Of a stretch of 64,000 nucleotides of DNA, positions 1 through 10,304 are shown one piece after another. Positions within the stretch are counted from its first letter, which is position 1. Every line of letters begins with the position of its first letter. This DNA is from Guadua angustifolia (taxonomy: Eukaryota; Streptophyta; Magnoliopsida; Poales; Poaceae): positions 40,692,862 to 40,756,861 of the forward strand of contig CM070508.1 in assembly GCA_036346375.1 (NCBI GenBank), in the 5' to 3' direction. The notes beneath the pieces were generated by a model. It did not search any database. It had not been told where the DNA came from and was given only the letters and a program-made list of their open reading frames with translations. Both the position numbers and the translations under genes were made by a program.

Positions 1-76
1 TTCTGCTAAGGACGGCCCCCCTCCCGGGGCGAGTCTCGCACTTCCATAACCTCACGGCGACCGTCCGCCGAAACGG

Positions 77-1475
77 TTACTTGAGGCCGACCACCATCGC
101 GCTTGCGGTCTCTCTTCCGCTTCTTGGCAGCCGTGCCCTGGTCGGTATTCTTAGCGCTGGACGGACCAGCCTCACCTGCATTGATGCCAAGCTTACCTTG
201 GTCGTAGAGAGCTTGCCGACGGTGAGCCTCGCCATGATCTCCTGGTCTTCGGTGAGGCGCCGGTCGCGCACGCCAAACTTGAAGGCCTTGATCACGGCCT
301 CGTCAGACACACTAGGGATCAGATTCCTAGTGCGGATGAACCGCCGCACGAAGTCGCGGAGGGGTTCACTCTTTCCCTGGATCACTCGGTCCAGGTCCTT
401 CTCCCTGCCAGGCCGCTCGTAGCAGCTCTGGAAATTCGAGCGGAGGGCACTCTGGATTTGGCGCGACGAGCGGAAAGTACCTGGTTTCTGGTTGAAGAGC
501 CAGGTGCGAGCAGCGCCGTCCAAGACGGTGGGGAGGTAGTTGGCCATCACGTACTCGTCGCCTCCCATGGCCAGGATGGCAGTTGTGTAGATCGAGAGGA
601 ATTCATCAGGGTTCTTCGTCCCATCGAATCGCTCGATCAACGCGGGCTTAAAGCGAGCCAGCCACCGCACCCGCCGAGGTCGCCGAGTACGCCGCGAGTC
701 AGATGTCGACAGGGCGCTGAGAAGGTTCTCACTATCGCTGAGCTGGACTCCCGATCGCTGGCGCCGCCGCCCGCGATTTTGATTTGTCGCGGCGGTGGGC
801 CCGAGCATCACTCGGAAGGTACTGTCGACGCTCATGGACCCGCCGACGCCTTGGGGGAACGTCGGGAGAAAGACCGCTGCTGGAGCGGAGTCGCCAGACA
901 TCGTTGTCGCCACTTCGCTCGAGTCGCGCCGGGAACGACGGCGAGGCGGCGTACGAGACAGGCCTCGAGACCGCCAAAGGTACGTGAGATCGGCGGGGTG
1001 TTGACGTCATGCGAGGAGCCGCTGCCGCTCCTCAACGCATCAGACCTAGAAGGAAGGTTCTGGCGCCGTGGACGCACAGCCAGATGGTGGCCTTGTCGAG
1101 CTTATCCACGAGAGCTCGACCGAAAAACCCCGACGTCGGACGCGCGGGATCAGTCATGACTCGTGCGATTGCCCAGAGGCACTCGTTCGAGTGAGGGAGC
1201 CTGGAACGTCCCAAGGACGTTCCAATCTTCTCAAGCTCTCCTCGCCGGAGGGCGGTTATGGCCTGATTGATGGTAACCTGGGCCATCCGGCGAGCATCTT
1301 CAAGGGTCTTCGGGCTGCGCTCCCCTTCCTCTACATTCTCGTCATGGCTAGCGGCCATGAGAACGAAACAGTTTCGCAGCGGCGGAGAAGGGGAGAACAG
1401 GGACGTGGTACTTCCATGCTCGAGGGCCGCATTCGAGCCCGAGCTCGCAGAATGCGCTGCTGCAGAAGACGCCAT
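77..1475 (-). pseudogene. Ty3/gypsy Gag, frameshifted
   Basis: Gag builds the cytoplasmic virus-like particle of the retrotransposon. The likely start is the ATG at 1475, about 45 bases after the primer-binding site; its N-terminal part (MASSAAAHSASSGS...) stays open to about 1032. The retrotransposon Gag core then continues in another frame (77-913) with recognisable stretches such as FDGTKNPDEFLSIYTTAI, GGDEYVMANYLP and SEPLRDFVRRF. The end (from about residue 235 of the second frame) has shifted again: compared with the related Gag at 22909, the segment after GKLS lacks a short block and reads out of frame. No zinc knuckle is seen before the frame ends. Two frame breaks make it non-functional. 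Confidence 0.85.
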
Positions 1476-1520
1476 ACCTTGAAAACCTGAGGTTTCTTCT
1501 AGTTGAATGAAGATTTCGGG

Positions 1521-1537
1521 CCCCACGGTGGGCGCCA
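1521..1537 (-). promoter_or_regulatory. Primer-binding site of Tat-A
   Basis: On the minus strand the sequence TGGCGCCCACCGTGGGG lies two bases after the LTR end. The first seven bases match the 3' end expected for a tRNA-Asp primer; later bases match less well. Its position fixes the element's orientation. Confidence 0.75.
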
Positions 1538-1539
1538 GC

Positions 1540-2177
1540 TGTTGACGATCGGAATCGCCTGACCGCAAGAGTGAAGAGGGGGCTTGGTGTGAGTGTAGGA
1601 CCCAAGAAGCACTTCGCTCAACGATGGTGCAGACGAAGTTCAGGCGTGGTGCCAACAAGCAAGAGACAGCGAACTATACTGGTTCGAGCCTCCGTGAGGG
1701 TAATGACTCTACGTCCAGTCTTCTCCTGAGGTGGAGGGACTTACTAATGGCGATCACAGAGAGTGCTTACAGCTCGAGCTCGGGCGCTCTGTATGTGTGT
1801 GTCTATGGCTAATGAGTTCGTCCTGTGTACATATGCCTTGCATGGTTTATATACTCCCGAATGCTGCCTGCAATGGCCGGGAGAGATCTCCGGGGGAGTG
1901 GCTTTGTGTGCATTGAAGGTGGGCCGTAACTGCCCCGGAAATGCCGCCCACTTCCGCCTTGACGCCATTACTCAAAGTCTTGGTAACCGTCGGGTAAATG
2001 CACGCCCGAGTCAAGGTCGAGGTCGAGCGGGAACAGGACCTCCCACCGCTCAAACTCGAGGTCGTGCGGGGACAAACGATGCCTAGGTCGTGGTCGAAGG
2101 CCTTTGCTAGACTGCCCCGAGCCAGGTACCCTGTTGACCGCATGTCTTGCCGGAAATCCAGTCCCCGACACAAAACA
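1540..2177 (-). repeat. 5' LTR of Tat-A
   Basis: A 638-bp block that, on the minus strand, begins TGTTTTGTGTCGGGG and ends CGATCGTCAACA directly before the primer-binding site. It shares scattered blocks in the same order with the LTR at 27712-28302 (for example ATACTGGTTCGAGCC and GTAACTGCCCCGGA), so the two are related LTRs in the same orientation. Confidence 0.8.
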
Positions 2178-2317
2178 TTGATATTAGCAACTCTAACGCA
2201 TGAAAAAATTGTGATTACGCACACTTGTAGACCTCCGCTTCAAATCCACTTCAAACTTCAACCATAATTTGCCAATAACTCATCACACACACATGTAGAC
2301 CTCCGCGTGGTCTTTCA
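2178..2317 (-). repeat. Start of the 3' LTR of SIRE-1
   Basis: On the minus strand it begins TGAAAGACCACGCGGAGG at 2317 and is cut off at 2178. It matches the starts of the Sirevirus LTRs at 22908 (minus), 31294 (plus) and 55429 (minus). Confidence 0.8.
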
Positions 2318-2331
2318 ATCTCCCCCTTGAT
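2318..2331 (-). promoter_or_regulatory. Polypurine tract of SIRE-1
   Basis: Minus-strand ATCAAGGGGGAGAT lies directly before the LTR start. This is where plus-strand DNA synthesis would be primed. Confidence 0.8.
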
Positions 2332-4127
2332 GAGTATATTGACAAATATCGAAAAGGCATAAAAATTAAGTTTGAAAGGAGAAGAAGAGAGCATTTGAGT
2401 GCAAAACCAAACTTGATCCTAGAAATAGAAAACTAAGATCATGACCACATTGGCGAGAAGGGTTTTAGAGCTAGACTTTAGAAAAATCCAATAATAATCA
2501 TGGAGAGCTCAAATATGCTTATGATTCAAGATAGTTATCAAGTTTTCAACAAAATCATAAGATCCAAAATGCAAATCCATTTTCATCGATTATTGATGCC
2601 TTTTCTTCGTTTTCTCCCCCTTTGTCAATATAAGCATCAAGATGGAAGTTTCTCCCCCCTTTTTTCTATATGCATGAAATGCATCTAAATGAGCTTTGAA
2701 GAGTATTCAAATGACCATAATGTCAAGATATGACACCAAGCTAGTATATTTCAGATTAGACTCAACTAAGACATGTCCAAGTGCAAATAACACATTTGCT
2801 AGCAAACTTAGTTTTGAAAATATCATTTTTAGCAAGATTTGACATGTGCAACACTTAGCATTAGTTTCAAAACTAGAAGCAAAGCCACTCAAAGGATCAA
2901 ATGGAAAACCTAGAGTTCAACCTATTCAACACTTTGGGGAATCTAGAAGTGCATACAAGGTCCTTTGAGCTCATTTCTTTAATTAATGCAAATTTTTGGC
3001 TTTAAAAGACATAGCGGGGTGCAAATGTTTGACATAATTTGCATTCTTTACCCACATATGTTTTTTTTATATTTGCAATTTTCAAGTGTGATTGACTCAG
3101 GCCATTGTCAACTATCTCGAGAAGAACTCTTAAGAGAATAGTCTTGGTCATACACGATACATTCCAAGTGCAATGGGAAGCAGTCTCGTGAATGTAAAGT
3201 GTTGAGATCAATTTGCACAAAAAGAGTCAATTTTTCTTGTTTTTCATTTTAAGCACATATGAGCGAATGAGGGACTCAGGTATGGATCAAGCTAGTTTCA
3301 CCCAAGTTGCTATAGGAACTCTAGAGAACTCCAAAATCTCACAAATCATTGCAAATACATCTAGAGAAGAAACTTAGCAAGTAAAAGCAACATGGTTCAT
3401 CAAGTTTTTCTTTTAAAGCTTATTTTCCAATTTTTATCAAGCTTAGCAAGATACATGAACTTGGACATATCTAAGTTAGTAATTTTCTTCATATAATGTA
3501 GCATGGTGTATAGCATGAAGAATAAGTCATTTGCATAATAGACAAAGCTCATAAAAGAGAAAATAAAGTCAAAATGGAATGCATGAAACAGATTCTCAAG
3601 AACTCCCCCTCAATATGTGAATCAATTTTAAGTATAAATCTGGTTTAAGTTGAGTTATTAGCAGGATTAAGCATAAAATGATCCAAATAAACTCAAATAA
3701 AACCAGCAACGCAGAATGAGGAGAGAAAGATCGAGAAACTGCAAACTGGGTGGCTATAGAGTATAGGAAAGGAAGTAGAGAACACTAAGGCTCAGACTGG
3801 CTCTCATCTTCCCCAAATGACTGACATAGGGAAACTGCCTCTAGATTCTAAACTAAGAAGTGCACATAGACCCTGTCTACTTAGGGGGCCCAACACCTGC
3901 TAGACTTATAAGACTGTGAGGGAACTCAACCCAGAGGGAAGAGAGAACAGCTAATCATGCATGATACAACCTAAACGACAAGATGAAAGGTCCATACAAA
4001 GCATGCTAGAAGTCTAAGTGAAGTGAATTCATAACTCTAGAGAATAAAACCCATAAGCAACCAGAACAAAGGAAGAGAATTGGAAGAAACTATATATATA
4101 ATACATAAGGTACAAACCAGCTCCCCC
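2332..4127 (-). other. Non-coding 3' region of SIRE-1 with extra polypurine runs
   Basis: There is no convincing coding frame here. On the minus strand, further G-rich runs of the type AAGGGGGAG occur near 2612-2630, 2648-2660, 3604-3612 and 4120-4127, in addition to the one next to the LTR. Multiple polypurine tracts upstream of the 3' LTR are known for Sireviruses. Confidence 0.6.
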
Positions 4128-5396
4128 TCACAATAAGCCATAAGGGCCCACGACATCAAGCTCACTCATCAGGGCAACAAATCTGGAGCTATCCAAAGGC
4201 TTGGTGAAGATATCGGCTATCTGAAGGTCACTCTCTACAAACTGAAGCACGATATCCCCCTTCTCCACATGGTCTCTAAGGAAGTGATATCTAACATCAA
4301 TATGCTTGGTCCTGGAGTGCTGCATTGGGTACTTAGCAATGCAGATAGTAGAGGTGTTGTCACTGAAAAAGTGAAACACTCTCTATCTCTAACCCAAAGT
4401 CCCACAAAGTCGATCTCATCCAGAGCACCTAGCTACAACAGCTGGCTGCAGCAAAATACTCGGCCTCAACGGTAGACTATGCAACTCCGGACTGCTTCCT
4501 AGAAGACCAAGAAACGAGAGAAGTGTCAATGAATTGGCAAATGCTAGAAGTGCTCTTCCTATCTATCCTACAACTAGCAAAGCAAGCATCGAAAAAGGCT
4601 TTAAAGGATAGACAGGAGGAGGAAGAGTACCAAATACCACAATCAATGGTAGCTCGAAAGTACTTTAAGATGCACTTCACCACTTGATGGTGAGAAACAC
4701 GAGGAGAAGCCTGAAATCGAGCACACATACACACGGAAAAGTGTATGTCCAGCCTCGATGCAGTGAGATACAAGAGGGAGCCAATCATACTCTGAAACTC
4801 CTTCTGATCAACAGGCTCACCATCCTAGTCTGGCTCGATGACAGCAGTGGTGGCCATAGGAGTCATCACCAGCTTTCCTTCAAACAAGAGAATGAGATGA
4901 GCCACCAAAGATGATATCAACCACATAAATCTAAACGAGAAGGAAATGAGAATCCTAGTGTCTGATGAATAAAGTTTTGTCTACTATACACATTTTAAAA
5001 CTATGACTGAGAAGATAGGACTTAAACCTCTCATACCATGCTCTAGGGGTCTGCTTAAGTCCATACAAAGCTTTAGAAAGCTTGAAGACATGGTTCGGGT
5101 ATTTGGGGATCTAGAATCCTAGAGGTTGCCTGTCATATACCTCTGCCTCAATATAGCCATTGAGGAAAGCATTCTTGACATCCATTTGATGAAGCTTGAA
5201 GCCCTTGAATGCAGAGAATGCAAGCAGGATTCGAATAGCCTCTAGTCTAGCTACAGGGGCAAAGGTCTCCTCAATGTTAAGACCCTCAACCTGAGTGAAG
5301 CCCTGTGCAACTAGTCTAGCTTTGTTACGAATAACAACCCCGTCCGCACTTTGCTTGTTTTTGAACACCCACTTGGTTCCAATGACATTATGACCA
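4128..5396 (-). pseudogene. Ty1/copia reverse transcriptase / RNase H, degenerate
   Basis: The region starts just left of CACTA-A with the copia RT block containing LHQMDVKNAFLNG (5111-5368), continues through a piece near 5010-5090 (ALYGLKQTPRAWYERF), and reaches the RNase H end near 4128-4379 (AKYPMQHSRTKHIDVRYHFL, DIFTKPLD). Several stops and frame changes occur. The YVDD catalytic box reads YVVD, with a valine codon at 4919-4921 where an aspartate is expected. A piece between that box and the MIGSLLYL stretch (4788) appears deleted. The frame cannot give an active enzyme. Confidence 0.85.
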
Positions 5397-5419
5397 GATC
5401 ACTACAGGATAACACGCCT

Positions 5420-5750
5420 TCGCAAGCGGTAGAACCGCTTGAAATTCGAGTATTCCAAGCAGTAGGACCGCTTGGAATTCTAATATCATCGCTTATATCG
5501 CTGCTTGTAAAAGTATTCCAAGCGGTATATACATTAAAAGCGGTACTACCGCTTGTAAAACTGTTTTAAAAGCAAGAGTACCGCTTGAATACTCGAATTC
5601 CAAGCGGTCCCATCGCTGAATACTCAATTCCAAGCGGTACTACCGCTTGTAAACCGCTTTTAAAAGCAAGAGTGTTGCTTGAATACTCAATTCCAAGCGA
5701 TCCTACCGCTTGAATACTCAATTCCAAGCGGTAGTACCGCTTGGAAAAAC
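5420..5750. repeat. Left subterminal repeats of CACTA-A
   Basis: About ten copies, in both orientations, of a word close to CAAGCGGTA / TACCGCTTG, often paired as the palindrome AAGCGGTACTACCGCTT. In CACTA elements such subterminal repeats bind the element's accessory transposition protein. Confidence 0.85.
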
Positions 5751-6060
5751 AATTGTATTAGTTTAATATATATCCACTTAATAAATATTCGCTAAATTTA
5801 TAATAATATCAAGCACCCATAACATACAATCCAAACACCATAACATATAATTCCTCGAGAAAGCAACGTACGAAAGTTTCATTATCACAAATCATCCACA
5901 AGTACAATATATAAACATCACCAAAATTGATTACTAATAAAATCCGTTAGATAAATCAACTAACAACTTGCGTACCGGATTACTACGATCAAAACATAGT
6001 AGGAGCATAGTCTTTCCAGTGTTTTACAACTCAGCTAAACAACGGCTAAAAACCCAAACA
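5751..6060. other. AT-rich spacer in CACTA-A
   Basis: I see no gene or clear repeat here. Confidence 0.4.
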
Positions 6061-6198
6061 TCATTGACGCAAGCTGAACAGGCACACCACCTTCACCCTT
6101 CTCGACCATATCTTTGTTGCTGCTTTTTCGTTGTCAGTAATATGACTTGTCCTCCGGCCTCTCTCTAGTTTCTTGATGACTAGATCCCCTAGCTCAAT
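6061..6198 (-). pseudogene. Exon-like fragment, source gene unknown
   Basis: On the minus strand a splice-acceptor-like CTTTGCAG is followed by an open stretch beginning IELGDLVIKKLERGRRTSH and ending at a stop at 6061. It may be a captured terminal exon, but I do not recognise the protein. No function is proposed. Confidence 0.3.
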
Positions 6199-6713
6199 CT
6201 GCAAAGGAAAGCACCAGATGATTACTAGTGGATTCAGAGATAAATAATGCATGTCAGTGATTTCAGCTTAAGTGATTTATCAAGAATGCATATGCTTAGA
6301 AATGTATTTTTTATTCTTAGCAAAAGTGACACTTCCATACCTATACACATGGACATATGTGCAATGCATATGAACAAAAGCTAACTTGCAAAAGAAGAAA
6401 CATGACAAAAATCTCCACTAAATACAAACCTCTCGTAAACATGACATGAGCTTTTTCAATGGACATCACATCGATTGATGCAAACCGTGGTTCGATATGT
6501 TTCTATCTACATTAGTTGGACACTTTTCGGGGACCCGACACCAACATCACTTTCTGGGCTGATATTGTTGTGTCGGGCCCATTAACTTAGGAGCAATTTC
6601 TGCAGGACAATTTCTATGTGATGAGAATGCAAAAGAAGACATGCAATTCAAACAATAAAGGGGTTCTTCATTGAACTTAGGAGCAGCAAGTTCCAATAAC
6701 ATTACCATCTTTG

Positions 6714-6851
6714 TCAGAAATTTCTATCAGAAATTCTTTTCTTGCTGAATGCTAATTCAATATCATTACCATCTTTGTCATCCACCCAGATAAAATCCTT
6801 CTTGTGTTTGCCAATTTCTTCAAAGTACTCCTTACCTTCGTTGGTTGTGCT
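6714..6851 (-). pseudogene. TOP2: Captured fragment of DNA topoisomerase II
   Basis: The minus-strand reading frame contains NEGKEYFEEIGKHKKDF, IWVDDKDGND and IELAFSKKRI. This matches the stretch of eukaryotic type II topoisomerase where a GT(S/T)-x-EG-(K/R)EYF motif is followed by GKHKKDF and an acidic DG turn. About 46 codons are present and they end at a stop. The full enzyme has well over 1000 residues, so this is only a small captured piece with no activity of its own. The flanking CACTA ends imply capture by the transposon. The family call is from memory of the conserved motif, not from a search. Confidence 0.75.
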
Positions 6852-7020
6852 CGATTTGAAGAAGTGAATTTGTTTCAGAATCCAGCATGTAATCGATCAA
6901 GGCAACCCTAGGCGAACATCCCGATGGTTTATTAAGCACTTGTCAAGACTTACAAACAAACATATTGCCAAGAAGCAAAAATTTAAAGATGCATTTCGAG
7001 AATTTGCATGCGAAGCTCAC

Positions 7021-7080
7021 CTGATTGTGTAGTGTTGAACCACTGAAACCAAGAATCTTTTCAGCTTCCTCGTCTAAAAA
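7021..7080 (-). pseudogene. Captured 60-bp exon, source gene unknown
   Basis: On the minus strand CTACTCAG (acceptor) is followed by exactly 20 codons, FLDEEAEKILGFSGSTLHNQ, and then GTGAGC (donor). Splice-site borders with an intact frame suggest a captured internal exon. I cannot assign the gene. Confidence 0.4.
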
Positions 7081-8561
7081 CTGAGTAGAAAAACCTGGAA
7101 ACTCCTATCTGTTGAAACTAAAAACCTGACAAAACTATTCGCTAGAAGAATGGACTGCTAACAATACTGCTGAATTAAACAAATTCTATTGAAGCCTAAA
7201 TTTCACTCCTAAACCAAAGTAAAAAGTTTCTGCTGCAAATAAATTAAGTATCTTTGTTCAATTAACTGATCTGCATACTATTTGTCATAGTAATTTTACT
7301 AAAAAGGAAGAACAATCCGATGTAGCAACTAAACTCTTCAAATTTTCAGTGAAGGATATAGTTACCTGGGTAACTCAACTAGCCAATACTTACTATTTGC
7401 ACACCATCTCTTCTCATATCAATCTCAAACTTGAGTGTGAAGGGCTGACCTTGTATTTGCATAGGCCGACAAAACAATTTGTTTGAGTGAGGGTTGATCT
7501 TGTATTGTTTTAGTAGTTTAGTTTAGATCTCGTGTTTTTGCACAAGCAAACAAAACAATGATTGACCCATACAAAAACTATACTTTCAGGATAAACAAAA
7601 CTAGTAGGTGTAAAACAAAAGGTAATCTTAGCTTATAAAAGAGCAGTAATAGTAGCTACTTAAACCACCACACTCAACCGACATAACATTAGGATTAGCG
7701 ACTAACAAAACATTTGGATTAGCGAACTAACAAAACAATAGAACAATACAATTGGTCAACACAAAACCAACCACTCTCAGCAAGTCTTAAGACCAAACTC
7801 ACTGTCTATATAGCTTGGCAGTGTGAATGCCTAGGATTAGGGAACACTACTATTGTAAGCAGTGAAGCATACAAACAAATATACCATTTTAAGTACACAA
7901 GACATTTGTAATTAGCAAAGCGGATTTACACGGTGAGCATGTGAAAGGTGGTGTTTGCTGATACAAAATCGTTACATTTAGGTCATCAGCAAGATGACAT
8001 GTTACAAATTCTGAGATGAAAACGGCACAAGACATTCAGCCCTAAACCCCTAGCGTGTAGAATGCAAACACCACGGATCAGATGTACAATAAGCTTACTT
8101 TACAGGAATGCAAACACCAGGCCGCCGGCTCCCCTCTGCCGCCTACTCCTGGAATGTGAATTGTGTAGCATTAAAATTTGTGATAAACATAATCCAACCA
8201 AAACATGCTAGCTAAGTTTATCGATGTTAAGGTGATAATTTACTACTTTATAAGTTTATTGACATGCTAGCTAATTCATCCGCTGCCTACTATTTGCCAA
8301 TTGGAGTTGCTCATTTATTTTCTGCAATAAAGGTATGCAACTATGCATGCTACCCATGCTTGTAACAAAAGAAAAAAAACGTTTTAAATTTTACTTCCTG
8401 ATCCAGCTCAAGGCAATAGCATTCATCGATTATCACTTTCTCTGTACTACAGAGGATTCTCCAAATGCCTTAAGAATGTCATCTTTTCTTTTGTGTGTGC
8501 AAATTTATGTATCAAGCTAACCTTTTTTTTTAACTTGGGTTTGTTCTATGGCATTCCACAG
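7081..8561. other. Interior of CACTA-A with little recognisable
   Basis: Mostly AT-rich sequence. On the minus strand a short open stretch at about 7407-7470 (MQIQGQPFTLKFEIDMRRDG) runs into a GTAAGT donor and could be another exon relic. Nothing else is supported. Confidence 0.3.
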
Positions 8562-8926
8562 AAAACGGATATCACTGCTTTTCCTAAGCGCACGCCTATT
8601 TCACAAGCCCGTGACAAGCATGCTCTTTTCAACCTAAAGGTGTAGTGTTTAGTTCACTCCTAATTTAGCCCATCATTTCTTCATCTATTTGTGGCTTATG
8701 TACACAAAAATGATTAACCTTGTATGTTGATATATCTAATTAATGAACAGAACGGAAGTGTGTATGTGCCACACACATGCATATAATCTAATAAATAGCA
8801 CCAGGTGTTCAACTGTTCATCTCATCTCAACCCACATGTAAATATGAATTTCAGGATGGAAAAGCACTTCCGATGGCCCAATTGTGATATCTCCCGATGG
8901 CCTCTTTCCGTCACTTTACAGAGAAG
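8562..8926 (+). pseudogene. Two exon-like blocks on the plus strand, source unknown
   Basis: Block 1 (8562-8639, 78 bp) follows TTCCACAG and precedes GTGTAG; one frame is open (KTDITAFPKRTPISQARDKH...). Block 2 (8855-8926, 72 bp) follows ATTTCAG and precedes GTAAGC; one frame reads WKSTSDGPIVISPDGLFPSL. The two open frames are not in register if joined directly. They look like captured exons of an unidentified host gene. Confidence 0.35.
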
Positions 8927-9470
8927 GTAAGCATCGCCCTTATAAATTACTATATGATGCTTTTTTTTTCTTGTTCGCTATTCACCCATAACCACAAGCC
9001 GATTAGCTATATTGTCCATGTTTGATGTTGGTCGATGATAAGGCCAATATGACATTTTTGAAACCAAATATATCATCCCGTGATAAAACCACCACTCGGT
9101 TAATAGACCCAATGACAAATTCACTCCTCACTTTTACAAGCACTCGATAAATGCTTACACTTCGGATAATTTCTTATTAAATTTGAGTATTGATAAAATA
9201 TGGAGAAAATTGCATGCAAACACTGTAACTTAAGACAAAAGAAATCACCACTTATCTAGCCACATTCATGTTTTTCTTTGTTGTTGCAGAGAGATCCCTC
9301 CAAAATACATAATTGGACATGTCGACATGTGCCCTCGAATCTAATGTCCGTATGTCTCTAAAATTATATGAGCTTTTGAAATAAATACCTAACTCCATTT
9401 GCTACTACCGCATCTAATCAACCCTGAATAAGCTTAGATTAGTTAGCAGCAAGAGCAAACCCAAATTATA
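8927..9470. other. AT-rich interior of CACTA-A
   Basis: I see no gene, repeat or signal that can be supported. Confidence 0.35.
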
Positions 9471-9479
9471 CCTCCACTT

Positions 9480-9960
9480 ACCCAAATGGAGGAGAAGAGG
9501 AAGGAGGCAGATCGGCAAGGAGGTAAGGAGGCGCCGGCAAGAAGGGGAGGAGGCGCCGGGCTGCAGGGGAGGGTCGCCGGCGGCTGGTCGGAGCAGGGCC
9601 GGAGGGGCGCCGGAGCTGGGCGGATTTGGAGGTGAGAGGTGCCGCTGCTGGCTGCTAGGGGAGGCGCCGGCCTTGGGGAGCAGCAGGGGCGCCGGCCTTG
9701 GGGAGCAGCAGCAGGGCGCTGCCTTGGGAGCAGGGCGCCGGCCAAAGGAGCCGGAGGTGGCGGCCGGGAGTGTGGGGTGGGGCAGGGATTTTGGATGGGC
9801 TAGGGTTTTTCGATGGAAGGGGGAGAGCGGGCTAATAGATCTGGGGACGGCGCCGGACACGGCGAGGGCGGGGAGGAGCAGCAGCCGCGCGCCAGGGAGT
9901 GAACGGGAGGGGATCGAGTGAATGGGGAGGGCACTCGATCAGGCCAGGGAGTATCGAGTC
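9480..9960 (-). promoter_or_regulatory. GC-rich leader block near the right end of CACTA-A
   Basis: A roughly 480-bp block, G-rich on the plus strand and far richer in GC than its surroundings. On the minus strand it gives a low-complexity proline- and serine-rich open frame (9414-9860) typical of GC-rich grass leader or first-exon sequence rather than a real protein. CACTA-B has a similar block at 53520-53815 just inside its right end. It may be a promoter or first exon for minus-strand transcripts across the cargo. Confidence 0.4.
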
Positions 9961-10025
9961 AATAGGTTTAGGGTTTCTTCCCCCCAAATTTTTTAGCACC
10001 CGCCCTATACCCACCAAAAGAATAT

Positions 10026-10285
10026 TGCAAGCGGTTCCGAAATGTTTTCAAGCGGTCTTACAGCATTTAATTTAAATTATTTTTTCAAGCGGTACTACAG
10101 CTTAGATAGCTTATTTTAGAAGTGGTACTACATCTTTTAATTAAAATTCTTTTTCCAAGCGGTACATCAGCTTTTAAAATTCTTTTTCCAAGCGGTACTA
10201 CAGCTTTTAATTAAAATTCTTTTTCCAAGCGGTACGTCAGCTTTTAATTATTATTTTTTGAAGCAGTAATACCGCTTGCATCAAT
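10026..10285. repeat. Right subterminal repeats of CACTA-A
   Basis: Repeated CAAGCGGTAC units spaced by AT-rich sequence, the same word as at the left end. They lead into the right inverted terminus ending at 10301. Confidence 0.85.
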
Positions 10286-10304
10286 GGACCATCCTGTAGT
10301 GGAT

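Larger units (their letters stand above)
1..2177 (-). mobile_element. Tat-A: 5' part of a Ty3/gypsy Tat-lineage retrotransposon
   Basis: Read on the minus strand, the order is LTR, primer-binding site, gag start and gag core, and the element then leaves the window at position 1. The 3' LTR and pol are not in the window. Its right border cuts the LTR of SIRE-1, so Tat-A probably inserted into that LTR; the other target-site copy lies outside the window. The Gag sequence and the tRNA-Asp-like primer site are typical of grass Tat-lineage elements. The coding part is broken. Confidence 0.85.
5400..10301. mobile_element. CACTA-A: non-autonomous CACTA (En/Spm) transposon with gene cargo
   Basis: The 4902-bp element has inverted termini: left CACTACAGGATAACACGCC and right (reverse complement) CACTACAGGATGGTCC share the first 11 bases. 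It is flanked by GAT at 5397-5399 and 10302-10304, the 3-bp duplication expected for CACTA elements. Both ends carry many copies of a short palindromic word. No transposase is seen. The interior holds exon-like fragments on both strands, including one of DNA topoisomerase II. It interrupts the SIRE-1 RT frame, whose two halves resume on either side. Confidence 0.9.

Noticed and set aside
458..1159. 233-codon plus-strand frame opposite Tat-A gag
   Set aside because: It is the shadow of the gag coding strand and has no domain.
5420..5750. Regularly spaced short palindromes resembling a CRISPR array
   Set aside because: Spacing is irregular, units occur in both orientations and the same word is at the other end of a CACTA element; the genome is a plant's.
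9414..9860. 148-codon minus-strand frame rich in Pro and Ser
   Set aside because: It is low complexity, overlapping frames in other registers are equally long, and it follows from high GC content rather than from a protein family.
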